A stretch of 35,644 nt of DNA from a virus, in IMG/VR virus record IMGVR_UViG_3300048113_000557, positions 1 through 35,644 of that record; one strand, written 5' to 3'. Below, one piece after another: positions 16,431-24,632 of the stretch. The notes under the pieces are model-generated. The model saw only the letters and a list, made by a program, of their open reading frames with translations, made no database searches and was not told the origin of the DNA. How positions within the stretch are numbered: position 1 is the first letter of the stretch; each line of letters opens with the position of its first letter. A program made the translations under genes and the position numbers.

Positions 16431-18283
16431 TGCAGCCGCTGCAGCAGGTTTCCATTACCGCGCCGGGCGGTCAGGGCCTTAACACGGAGCTGACCCCCTT
16501 CCAAGCCCAGACGGAGTTCGCCCTCAGGGCGGACAACGCCGTGGTTGACCGCATAGGCCGCCTAGCTAGCCGTGAGGCTTTCGCGGACTACATTACAGAG
16601 AGCGACATCGAGGCGCCCTCAGTGGGCGGCTACGACGTGGTGAGGATGGCTTCGGTTGAGGTCGACGAGTGGATTCCGCCCTCTCACGCGCCAATGACTG
16701 CGGCAGAGTACGGCGAGTCTGAATACTTCCTGACCGAGTGGAACGAAGACGGGACCACGCGCTCTCTCCTTGAGATTTCCTCAGAGGATGAGCTTGGAGA
16801 GTATGGGCTTGGCGAGTACGGCGAGTCAGAGTACAGCGGCAAGTCAAACACCACCCGCGTCCGGGACGTGGTATTCGGCCTCGTGGGGACCGGACTCTTT
16901 GAGTCTGGCAACGTGTCGGGGTACGGCGTCTCAGAGTTTGGCGAGGGCGAGTACAGCTACGCAGACAGAAACGGTCAGCTTGCGCCCACAGAGTACGTGG
17001 GGTTCGCCATTGACTCGGGCAGGCTCCGAGAGGTTCCCAACATACGCCCAAGCCACGGGCGAACCAACGCGCAGCTGGTGCCCTTCAAGGACTCTATATT
17101 CGTGTTCTCTAAGGGCGACCCTGCAATGTTCTACTACAACGGGCTGGCCGAGAAGCTATCCGACCACCCTGACTACTCTCCCCCGCAGGACGACACAGGG
17201 GTCATAGCACAGGAGATTGATGGTGATATTGCGTGCGCTGCTTACGGGCGGCTTTGGGTTAGCGGTGTTAACGGCAACTACGATACTGTTTATTACAGCG
17301 ATCTTCTGGTGCCTTATCAGTGGTATGACGGCAAGGCTACGCCGGACGACCCGCAAAATACGGCGGGCATTATTGACGTCCGCGAATACTGGCCCAGCGG
17401 TAACGACAAGATACAGGGCATAGCCGCACACAACGGCTACCTAATCATATTCGGGCGGCACTCGATACTCATTTACTCGGGCGCCCAAGGCGACCCGGCC
17501 GGCGAGGGAGGCTTAAAGCTTGAGGACGCGATTCGAGACGTTGGACTTGTTAATCAAGACGCTATGTGCAATATCGGTAGTGACCACCTGTTTGTCGATA
17601 GTCTTGGCGTGCGCTCTCTTGGCAGGGTAATACAAGAGAAGTCTACCCCTATGGGTGAGCCCTCGATGAACGTGTCCTCGGCCATTCGGCAGCTCATAGC
17701 AGAGAACCGCGACACCGTGAGGCTGTCGCACATGAAGTCCAAGTCGATGGCGGTGTGCCTGTTCCCTGAGCTTGAGATCGCGTATGCGTTCCAGCTTGGC
17801 CAGCCATCCATGAGCGGCGGCTATAGGGTCACGCGCTGGACTGACTGCGACTGGTACGACGGCATCACCGTCAGGACCAACCGCGAGGACCTGACACTGC
17901 TAGGTGGCCGCAACAGCCGTGGCGTGCTCCTGTATGGCGGGTATGACCAGCCCAACCCGTACACGTTCAGCTATGAGAGCGCGGTGATAAATCAAGGCGG
18001 CAACCTCATGCAGGCGATTGTACCCAAAACAATGTCCTACTCGTTCGAGTGTGAAGGCGACAGTGACCTCACAGCCATTTGGGGCTTCGGGGCCGACCTC
18101 CAGTACAACCGAAGGGCCAAGGACAAGCCAAGCAGCTCAAACGACAACTTTAGGACCTCTCGGGTATCACTTAACGGGTCAGGGGAAATGCTCCGCGTCG
18201 GGTTCGATGCGGTCATCACAGGCGAGGAGCTATCTATGCAGCAAATATCTATCAACACCATGATGGGAAGGACAACACTATGA
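16430..18283 (+). CDS. Tail nozzle / DNA stabilisation protein
   Basis: A 617-residue protein. The N-terminus (ITAPGGQGLNTELTPFQAQT then ALRADNAVVDRIGRLASRE) matches the pattern of podovirus nozzle or packaged-DNA stabilisation proteins (tail tubular protein B / P22 gp10-like). Beta-propeller-like segments follow, e.g. LVPFKDSIFVFSKGDPAMFY and IAAHNGYLIIFGRHSILIYS. An unusual insertion at about 80-185 contains repeated YGESEY/GEYGESEYS/FGEGEYS units. It overlaps the next gene by four bases (ATGA). Its role is to close the tail and form the DNA exit channel. Confidence 0.8.
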   Translation: MQPLQQVSITAPGGQGLNTELTPFQAQTEFALRADNAVVDRIGRLASREAFADYITESDIEAPSVGGYDVVRMASVEVDEWIPPSHAPMTAAEYGESEYFLTEWNEDGTTRSLLEISSEDELGEYGLGEYGESEYSGKSNTTRVRDVVFGLVGTGLFESGNVSGYGVSEFGEGEYSYADRNGQLAPTEYVGFAIDSGRLREVPNIRPSHGRTNAQLVPFKDSIFVFSKGDPAMFYYNGLAEKLSDHPDYSPPQDDTGVIAQEIDGDIACAAYGRLWVSGVNGNYDTVYYSDLLVPYQWYDGKATPDDPQNTAGIIDVREYWPSGNDKIQGIAAHNGYLIIFGRHSILIYSGAQGDPAGEGGLKLEDAIRDVGLVNQDAMCNIGSDHLFVDSLGVRSLGRVIQEKSTPMGEPSMNVSSAIRQLIAENRDTVRLSHMKSKSMAVCLFPELEIAYAFQLGQPSMSGGYRVTRWTDCDWYDGITVRTNREDLTLLGGRNSRGVLLYGGYDQPNPYTFSYESAVINQGGNLMQAIVPKTMSYSFECEGDSDLTAIWGFGADLQYNRRAKDKPSSSNDNFRTSRVSLNGSGEMLRVGFDAVITGEELSMQQISINTMMGRTTL

Positions 18284-19431
18284 ATGAGTGGCTATCAAAC
18301 AACCTAGGTAACCTGTTCAGCGCGGCAGGTCAGGCCGGATCTATCTACGGGGCGATTGACTCAGCCAACTCCGTGGAGTCGATGGGCAACACGATGTACA
18401 ACGACCTGAAGACGCTAGGCGAAACGTCCAACACGGGCAGTCAGTTCAATGGCTACGGTGTCACCTCCACGCTGGGCAACACTACTGTCGGTAGTGACGG
18501 CAGCGTCAACATGGGCGTGGGCGTTGACGGCTCGGTCAACCAGAACTATCAGAACATGATGGGCACCGGCTACGGAGGCGCAAGCGACGGCCTTAATCGA
18601 CTGGGGGCGCAGAACGCAGCCAACCCGTGGATGATTCAGGGCGCGCAGCAGATGGCCTACGCCAACAAGGGCATGGACGACCAGATGGCGGCCAACTACG
18701 GAGCCGCCAATCAGTTCAGGGACCAGTCCATGCAGGACATGGGCCAGCGCACGCAGGACATATACAACCAAGCCATGGCGGTGCAGCAGCCCGGACTCGA
18801 TAGGGCACAGGCCGCGCAGCAGGCCCGTGAGTACGCTATGGGTCGAGGTGGTGTACGTGGCAGCCAGTTCGGTGGAACGGCCGAGGACGCGGCAATGGCG
18901 CGTGCCAGAGCGGAGGCAGGCAATCAGGCGTCGTTCGCGGCGATACAGCAGGCTCAGGCTGAGCAGCTGCAGCAGGCCAACCTGGCGCAGGCATATGGGC
19001 AGTCGGGCCTTCAGGGCGCGGAGATGCGAAACAACAGCGCCAACATGCTCTCAGACCTCGGCGTGAAGCAGAAGCAGATGACAGACCAGCGCTACACCAA
19101 CATGGCGCAGCTGGGCAACCAGATGGCGCAGATAGGTCTGGACGCCAACAAGCTGCAGTACCTGCCGATGCAGATGCAAATGGACCTCATGCAGCTCGCG
19201 GGAGCGGACGCAGACAGGTCTCAGACTGGCCAGCTCACAGGGCTGGGCTACCTGACTCAGATGATGCTGGGCGGCTCCGAGGTCAACGTCAATGCGTCCA
19301 ACGTGGCCAACCAGACGCGGGCCAACCTGTACGACAGCATCTTGGACAACATGGGCGGCAGCCAGAACGGGGAAGGCGGCGCATCTGGCATTGCAGGGCT
19401 GCTTGAGTCAATCATAGGGATGGGAGATTAA
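18280..19431 (+). CDS. Internal virion (ejection) protein, Gln/Ala-rich (383 aa)
   Basis: A 383-residue protein with a small hydrophobic N-terminal region (LGNLFSAAGQAGSIYGAI). A Gly/Asn/Ser linker leads to a long Ala/Gln-rich helical part (about 120-310) with MGRGGVRGSQFGGTAEDA near 185. This motif and the Ala/Gln composition are frequent in podovirus internal proteins ejected with DNA. Position after the nozzle gene supports this. No enzyme motif seen. Confidence 0.7.
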   Translation: MNEWLSNNLGNLFSAAGQAGSIYGAIDSANSVESMGNTMYNDLKTLGETSNTGSQFNGYGVTSTLGNTTVGSDGSVNMGVGVDGSVNQNYQNMMGTGYGGASDGLNRLGAQNAANPWMIQGAQQMAYANKGMDDQMAANYGAANQFRDQSMQDMGQRTQDIYNQAMAVQQPGLDRAQAAQQAREYAMGRGGVRGSQFGGTAEDAAMARARAEAGNQASFAAIQQAQAEQLQQANLAQAYGQSGLQGAEMRNNSANMLSDLGVKQKQMTDQRYTNMAQLGNQMAQIGLDANKLQYLPMQMQMDLMQLAGADADRSQTGQLTGLGYLTQMMLGGSEVNVNASNVANQTRANLYDSILDNMGGSQNGEGGASGIAGLLESIIGMGD

Positions 19432-19434
19432 GAC

Positions 19435-20967
19435 ATGTCGGGATCTAATCAGAGTCAGCAGCTCCAAGGGATGCTAGGCAGGCTTTCTGGCGCCTTCTCA
19501 ATGGAGAACATGGGCGGTGCCGGGGCGGCATACGCCCAGAACATCCGCGACTACAACGCGCCGGAGTTGGACGCAAACGACGAGGAAAGCCTCCTCGCAC
19601 GGCAGCGCTGGGCTCAGTCTAACGGCTACCAAGACGAGGCTAACAATCTGGGGGTCAGGCTCGGAGAGGTTGGCGCGGCTAACAAGGTAAGGGCGGACCG
19701 CGTGGAGTTCAACGACGCCCGTGGCGCACTGTCTCAGCTTGAGCAGCAGCGTCGTGAGGCACTTAGCGGAAAGTCAGCCCAAGAGCAGGTCTCTATCAAC
19801 AAAAATTTCGATCAGGCAGCCCAGACGCTGGGGCAGCGTATTAACAGCATGGCGGGCAATGTTAGCGGAACCACAGGCACAGAGGGCACCGACGCGGTGA
19901 CTAGCTCGGCGGCCGGCCGAAGGGTCTCGTCTACCATTAACAACATGCTCCCGACATTGAGAGAGGATCAGAAAGGCGTTGCCCTGATGATTAGACAGGG
20001 CCTTGATGACCAGACACTTTCGGCAAAGGAAGGTATCGAGGCTATTCAGGAGCTAAAGTCTGGGGGAGAGCTTAGCTACATGAACCCAAACCTGCCGTCA
20101 AAGGTCAGGGAGCACCTATACGTAAAGGGCCTCACCGAACCTGAGCAAAAGCTTTACTTCGACAACCTTAGAGCCTCACAGCTTGTTGATGCGGGCGGCG
20201 GCCAAACCGATACCCTTAGCAGCAACGGGGACCTGACTACGATCGTAACAAGAGATGATTTTGCAGAAAGAGAGGCAACCACCGACGCACAGGTTGCAGG
20301 CGCAGTCGAAGATTCGACATTGGTCTCTAAGGGTATTGCTAAAGATTTCGATGCGAGCGCGGACAGGTACTCTGCCGCTAGGGATACGCTGGATAGTGTG
20401 AACTATCAGCTAATAGGCTCCAGAGAGGCGCTTGCTCAGGTCAAGCCGGACCCAATAACGGGCGAGTCTAAAGTCAACACAGGCCCAATCCTGCCCCGCC
20501 TGCAGGCGGTTCTGGGTCTGGGGACCGAGGATCAGGGACGGTTTAAGGTTAAGGGCGCTCAGGCAGCCATGGAGTTCCTCCAAGGATTTAAGGGACCGAC
20601 AACGGACTTCGAGTGGACAAAATCAGAGGTGGCGTCGTTCTTGAGCATTTACCAAAACGAGGAGGTCAACACTGGCGTGATGGAGGAGGTCATAAAGGCG
20701 CTTGAAAGACGCGCAGCGGTGGCTCAGAGAGAAATGAACGAGAGCCTCACGGGTATGAGTTCGTTCGTAAACGCCGAGAACAGTAGCCTCTCAGAGGGCG
20801 TAAGGCAGTCGTACAAGCTCAGGAGAGATGCCCTAGTGAACGCCAGCGGAGGCGACATCGCCTCTGCAGAGGTAAAGATCCCCGAAGAAGACAGGGCGCC
20901 TAACACGAGCACGGAAGGCGTTACCCCGTCAGGCAATAAATATACGTTAATCCCGGAGGGCAGCTAA
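19435..20967 (+). CDS. Internal virion (ejection) protein (510 aa)
   Basis: A 510-residue, mostly helical, charged protein with a Gly/Ala/Met-rich start and long heptad-like regions (e.g. RVEFNDARGALSQLEQQRRE). The C-terminal end is disordered (PEEDRAPNTSTEGVTPSGN). It sits second in the series of three large proteins after the nozzle gene, the location of ejection proteins in P22- and T7-type phages. No catalytic motif is apparent. It starts three bases after the preceding stop and ends immediately before the next ATG. Confidence 0.65.
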   Translation: MSGSNQSQQLQGMLGRLSGAFSMENMGGAGAAYAQNIRDYNAPELDANDEESLLARQRWAQSNGYQDEANNLGVRLGEVGAANKVRADRVEFNDARGALSQLEQQRREALSGKSAQEQVSINKNFDQAAQTLGQRINSMAGNVSGTTGTEGTDAVTSSAAGRRVSSTINNMLPTLREDQKGVALMIRQGLDDQTLSAKEGIEAIQELKSGGELSYMNPNLPSKVREHLYVKGLTEPEQKLYFDNLRASQLVDAGGGQTDTLSSNGDLTTIVTRDDFAEREATTDAQVAGAVEDSTLVSKGIAKDFDASADRYSAARDTLDSVNYQLIGSREALAQVKPDPITGESKVNTGPILPRLQAVLGLGTEDQGRFKVKGAQAAMEFLQGFKGPTTDFEWTKSEVASFLSIYQNEEVNTGVMEEVIKALERRAAVAQREMNESLTGMSSFVNAENSSLSEGVRQSYKLRRDALVNASGGDIASAEVKIPEEDRAPNTSTEGVTPSGNKYTLIPEGS

Positions 20968-23019
20968 ATGCCTAAGTACAAGCTAGAAGTTGAGGGTAGA
21001 TGGTACGCTGTTGACGCCAACTCACCCGACGAGCTGGACTCTGTGGCTGACGAGATACGATTAGCCATTGCCGACGAGACCGCCTCGGCAGACTCAGACA
21101 TGCCCACAGCCGCAAACCTAGCGGAGGCAGAGGCAACCGCAGAGGCCCAGAGAGGCCCTGAGCCTAGCCTCTGGGAGAAAGTTGGAGCCATAGCAAACGC
21201 CACGGCGACAACGGCAGGACAGGCGGCCATGGGGGTTATTGCCGCGCCAGTATCTAACGCGCAGGCCGTGGCCAACTCTATGGTCAGGGGTGACTTTGGA
21301 ACCTACGAAGGCGCGCGCAGGTCTCAGCAGGAGGCCGGAGAGAGGGCCGGGAGGGTTATGCCTGACACCTCGACGACGGCAAGGGTTGCTAATGCCGTCG
21401 GCCTGCCCGGCGGCAATACAGAGCTGGCCAACCAGTACCTAGACGCGGCAGACCCTTTCCTCGCATCACTTGAGGCAGGGATTCCGGGTATGGCTGGCTT
21501 TGGTGGCAGGGTTCCGCGTAACGCTTCAGAGGCGCGATTGGGAGTCGATATGTCCACCCGCGCCCTCCCCGGCGGTGACAAGCTGGCGAACGGCGCAAGC
21601 CGAGTGGGTAACACGGTGGCAAGCGGGGTCAACCGAGCAGGTAATTTTGTAGAGCAGAGGGCTCAGAATAGGCGTGATGCAGGCGCGGCCGAGACGGAGA
21701 GCCTTCGGATGCACCAAGCCGAGATGGAAAAGCGCCTTTACGAGGCGCGTTTAGCGGGTCTGGGCGAGGATACTGGGCTAACAAGGGGGCAGATTGCCAG
21801 AAACATAGACGAGCAGGCCAGAGAGGATATGGTCGCACACACTGACGAGGGCCGCCCAATACTCGATAGGTATCAGCAGCAAAATGACCGGCTTATTGAC
21901 AGCGTAGACGAGACTGCCGCAGAGATAGGAATGTCCCCAGACGGTGAATACGTCCCGTATGGCTCGTATGACGTAGGGAACAGGACCAAAGAGGTATTTC
22001 AGAGGGAGAAGGAAGCCGCAAAGAAGGAGGTTGACAGGCTGTACACTGAGGCCAGAGCTGCGGACGAGGCCAGCCTACCCGTGGCAAGCGACAAGATAAA
22101 CACCTACCTAGCCACCGAGGGATTTGACGACTTCAGGAGCTACCCCGGCACAGATACAGCATTGCCAAACCTTGAGCGGCTCCTTGTTGACCGTGGGTTT
22201 GCTGACCTCGTAGACGGAAAAATAGTAATGAGGGAGCTGTCGGTCGGGGAGATGGAGAAGGTCCGCGCAAGTCTTGCAGGGTTCAATAATAGCCAAGCGC
22301 CGCAGACCGGCAGGATGGTGCGCGAATTAACCGAGGTCATAGACAAGCAGCTTGATGGAGTAGCTGGGGGGACGCTGTTTAAGGAGGCGAGAGCCAAGCG
22401 TCGTCAGTATGCGGTGGACTTCGAGGAGAACATGTTCGTCGACCAGCTGCTCGACACCAAGGGCAAGTACAGCGCGGACAAAATCTCTCCTGAGACCGTA
22501 ACAAGAAAGATATATCAGCTCCCAGTTGACGAGCTAAAGAGGGTGGAGGGCCAGCTCAGAGGGTTCGGCACTGAAGGCGCTCAGGCTTGGCGAGATATAA
22601 CCTCCGGCATCTTGAGGGACCTTGCCGCGCAGGTTAAGACCACACAGTCTAATGCCAGCGGAGAGGGTCGAGGGCTGTCCGTCGCCGGCCTAGTCAAAAA
22701 GATTGACGACCTAGACCAGACCGGCAAGCTTGAGCTGCTCTTTGGCGATGTTGGCGCAGCTAAACTCAGGGCCATAAGAAACACGGCCCAAGTTGCAAAC
22801 CAGAAACTACCGGGGGTGGGCAATCCGTCGGGCTCAGCAAATAAACTCATAAGAATGCTGGGCACAGTTGGGAGGGGGGCGGTCAATGTAGGAAGCGCAA
22901 CGCCCGTACTCGGGCAGTCCGTGGAGTTCATCGGCAACAAGATCAGAAGCAACTCCAACTCCAAGGCGGCAGCAGCTCAGCTCGACGGTGAGGGCATGCT
23001 GCAGAGGGCTAGTCGATAA
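20968..23019 (+). CDS. Large internal virion (ejection) protein (683 aa)
   Basis: A 683-residue protein. The first 30 residues (YKLEVEGRWYAVDANSPDEL) form a small domain similar to N-terminal modules of large phage internal proteins. An Ala/Gly-rich hydrophobic region (about 70-95, AIANATATTAGQAAMGVIAA) is a possible membrane-inserting helix. From residue 220 the protein is long, charged and helical. It is third in the series of large proteins behind the nozzle gene and overlaps the ART gene by one base (TAATG), so the two are probably made together. No lytic transglycosylase motif was found. Confidence 0.7.
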   Translation: MPKYKLEVEGRWYAVDANSPDELDSVADEIRLAIADETASADSDMPTAANLAEAEATAEAQRGPEPSLWEKVGAIANATATTAGQAAMGVIAAPVSNAQAVANSMVRGDFGTYEGARRSQQEAGERAGRVMPDTSTTARVANAVGLPGGNTELANQYLDAADPFLASLEAGIPGMAGFGGRVPRNASEARLGVDMSTRALPGGDKLANGASRVGNTVASGVNRAGNFVEQRAQNRRDAGAAETESLRMHQAEMEKRLYEARLAGLGEDTGLTRGQIARNIDEQAREDMVAHTDEGRPILDRYQQQNDRLIDSVDETAAEIGMSPDGEYVPYGSYDVGNRTKEVFQREKEAAKKEVDRLYTEARAADEASLPVASDKINTYLATEGFDDFRSYPGTDTALPNLERLLVDRGFADLVDGKIVMRELSVGEMEKVRASLAGFNNSQAPQTGRMVRELTEVIDKQLDGVAGGTLFKEARAKRRQYAVDFEENMFVDQLLDTKGKYSADKISPETVTRKIYQLPVDELKRVEGQLRGFGTEGAQAWRDITSGILRDLAAQVKTTQSNASGEGRGLSVAGLVKKIDDLDQTGKLELLFGDVGAAKLRAIRNTAQVANQKLPGVGNPSGSANKLIRMLGTVGRGAVNVGSATPVLGQSVEFIGNKIRSNSNSKAAAAQLDGEGMLQRASR

Positions 23020-24398
23020 TGGGCGCCGTAAGCACTGCCAAGCAGATGGCGGGACTTCTAGGGGCAGCAGCTGCAGGCCAGTCGAGCGATGCCGAGGCTG
23101 GCTTCGTTACACGGGCAGGGAGAGAGGTCCTAGAGTTTTTCCATGGGTCCCCAGCAAAGTTTGATAAGTTCGAGCTACCTGCCGAGGTAGGAACCTCCAA
23201 CGGTCAAATGTATGGTCATGGGGTCTATGGGTCCGACTCTATAGACACGGCTAAGGGCTATAGGCCCAGAGATTACGATGCCGAAGAAATGATGATGGCA
23301 GAGTACAACGCCGCCATTGATGCGGAGGACTACGACGCGGCAGCCATGTGGGAAAATGCAATGCTGCACATCACGCCTGACGAGCTTAGGAGAGACTTTA
23401 GCTCTGCAGACTACCCCGAGGGACTCGCAGACTCTGTTGCGTCAAAAATAGAGGCTCAAGGGCAAAAGGGGATGCTTGCAAGCGTCGAGGCCGACATCGA
23501 CTCCAACTCCATGCTTGACTGGGACCTGCCAGTGTCAGAGCAGCCAGAAAAGGTAAGGGAGACCCTACTCCTTTTTGGCTACGACAAAGACCAGACTGGT
23601 GCCGAGGTATACGAACAGCTAACGAAAGATAGAGCAGGTTTAAGGAGTCGAAACATAGACAGGGTGGCTGCCAAAAGGAAAGAGGCCCATGAGCGCATGG
23701 AAAGCCTAAAGCCAGACTTTGCGATTGGTGACGACGTTGACCTTGAGGCACTCATAAACGGTCAGCCATACAACGGGCCAGTACCTAAAGAGTCGGATGC
23801 CTTCAAGGCTGCGGAGCAAGATTACCTAGCGACGTTTGACGAGATGCAGGTATTTGCTGACGAAAACACAGCCGCAGGGGCTGCCAAGACTCTAGACGAG
23901 CTTGGGGTCCACGGAATAAGGTATCCAAACCCCGACCGTGCCACTAACGCCTACGGGAAAGGCCCCGAGGTGGAAGATGCTAGCAACTACGTTGTTTTTG
24001 ATCCTAACAAAATGCGAATAACTCAGCAGGGAAACGCTACGCCCGGATTCATGGCCCTGCTAGGTGCAGGCGGCGCAGGAGCCACAGCGGCAGCGAGGGG
24101 CTCTCACCCTGTCTCGCAGCAGGCTGGTCAGCTATGGGACGACCTAAAGGGTACGGCTCAGGGGTTATTGGATGTTGCAGAGATGCCGGCCCGAGGTCTG
24201 CAGGGCTTGGGTCGTGTCGGCTATGGAATGCTGACAGGCGAAGGGTTCGATGAGTCCATGCGGCAGGGTAACGACGTGCTGCAGGGAGGCACTGAGGCCG
24301 CAGCCCAGAAGGCTGGGGACGAGGTGTTCAAGAGGACCGGATCTGCCGAGATGGCGACCGCAGCGTACACGGCCGTGATGACCGGAAGCCCTATCTAA
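23019..24398 (+). CDS. ADP-ribosyltransferase-domain protein, probable ejected effector (459 aa)
   Basis: The ART domain spans about residues 38-335. It begins EFFHGSPAKFDKFELPAE (H42 is the likely first NAD-binding residue), then GQMYGHGVYGSDSIDTAKGY (62-81). Next comes the hallmark MLDWDLPVSEQPEKVRETLL followed by TGAEVYEQL. It closes with GVHGIRYPNPDRA and NYVVFDPNKMRI. These blocks match the ART domain of phage and plasmid polyvalent proteins. Such enzymes transfer ADP-ribose from NAD to targets; T4 Alt is a known virion-delivered example. Residues 1-28 are Ala-rich, and the C-terminal 125 residues are Ala/Gly-rich and helical, as in ejected proteins. It is last in the late operon, coupled to the preceding gene (TAATG). 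The long insertion between the blocks (about 205-300) has no obvious fold. Target and activity are unproven. Confidence 0.8.
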   Translation: MGAVSTAKQMAGLLGAAAAGQSSDAEAGFVTRAGREVLEFFHGSPAKFDKFELPAEVGTSNGQMYGHGVYGSDSIDTAKGYRPRDYDAEEMMMAEYNAAIDAEDYDAAAMWENAMLHITPDELRRDFSSADYPEGLADSVASKIEAQGQKGMLASVEADIDSNSMLDWDLPVSEQPEKVRETLLLFGYDKDQTGAEVYEQLTKDRAGLRSRNIDRVAAKRKEAHERMESLKPDFAIGDDVDLEALINGQPYNGPVPKESDAFKAAEQDYLATFDEMQVFADENTAAGAAKTLDELGVHGIRYPNPDRATNAYGKGPEVEDASNYVVFDPNKMRITQQGNATPGFMALLGAGGAGATAAARGSHPVSQQAGQLWDDLKGTAQGLLDVAEMPARGLQGLGRVGYGMLTGEGFDESMRQGNDVLQGGTEAAAQKAGDEVFKRTGSAEMATAAYTAVMTGSPI

Positions 24399-24459
24399 AA
24401 CTAGTCAAAAACTACTCGCTCCGGGCAGTCGCTACCCACAGGGACGAGATAATAATAAG

Positions 24460-24474
24460 ATAATCAATGGCTTA
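24460..24474 (+). repeat. Attachment-region repeat, left copy
   Basis: The sequence ATAATCAATGGCTTA resembles the right-hand copy (TAAATCAATGACTTA, 24538-24552) at 12 of 15 bases, in direct orientation 78 bases apart. The pair brackets the tRNA fragment and could be integrase arm-type or accessory-protein sites. Upstream of it, 24399-24459 holds no gene; I see only A/T-rich sequence after the ART stop codon. Confidence 0.5.
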
Positions 24475-24486
24475 CGCCTGAAGACC

Positions 24487-24536
24487 TCCGACTACGAATC
24501 AGGGTGTCGGAGGTTCGAATCCTTCCAGGCGCGCCA
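24487..24536 (+). other. attP core: 3' half of tRNA-Arg(ACG)
   Basis: Anticodon stem-loop TCCGA-CTACGAA-TCAGG (24487-24503, anticodon ACG at 24494-24496), variable bases GTGTC, T arm GGAGG-TTCGAAT-CCTTC and acceptor strand CAGGCGC-G-CCA follow in exact tRNA order. The T arm is close to E. coli tRNA-Arg(ACG). There is no D arm. ACGCCTG at 24474-24480 can pair with six of seven acceptor bases but lies too close to be a normal 5' half. This is the usual form of a phage attachment site that restores the 3' end of a host tRNA on integration, and the integrase gene lies next to it. One anticodon-stem pair is mismatched (C24489 with A24501). Confidence 0.88.
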
Positions 24537-24537
24537 T

Positions 24538-24552
24538 TAAATCAATGACTTA
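24538..24552 (+). repeat. Attachment-region repeat, right copy; matches early-leader motif
   Basis: TAAATCAATGACTTA directly follows the tRNA CCA. It differs at one base of 15 from the minus-strand motif at 33275-33289 (TAAATCAACGACTTA) and at two from that at 34541-34555. A protein-binding site shared by recombination and early transcription is an inference. Confidence 0.6.
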
Positions 24553-24573
24553 GGGGCTTCGGCCCCTTTTTTT
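24552..24573 (+). terminator. Strong rho-independent terminator ending the late operon
   Basis: AGGGGC (24552-24557) pairs with GCCCCT (24562-24567) around TTCG and is followed by a T tract. It terminates rightward transcription after the ART gene. Because it lies just 3' of the tRNA fragment, it would also serve the host tRNA rebuilt on integration. It lacks a T tract for leftward transcription. Confidence 0.88.
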
Positions 24574-24585
24574 GGTTAGGGTTTT

Positions 24586-24611
24586 GGGTAGAATATTGAT
24601 TTCATCTACCC
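24586..24611 (-). repeat. Inverted repeat downstream of integrase
   Basis: GGGTAGA (24586-24592) and TCTACCC (24605-24611) form a perfect 7-bp inverted repeat with a 12-base A/T-rich spacer. It lies between the integrase stop and the attachment core. It could be a transcript 3'-end hairpin for the integrase message (no T tract) or an integration-protein site. Confidence 0.5.
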
Positions 24612-24632
24612 ACGCTAAAAGTTAGCAGTTTA

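Noticed and set aside
24474-24536. Functional phage-encoded tRNA
   Set aside because: Only about 63 bases long, lacks a D arm and has a mismatched anticodon stem; it fits an attachment-site fragment instead.
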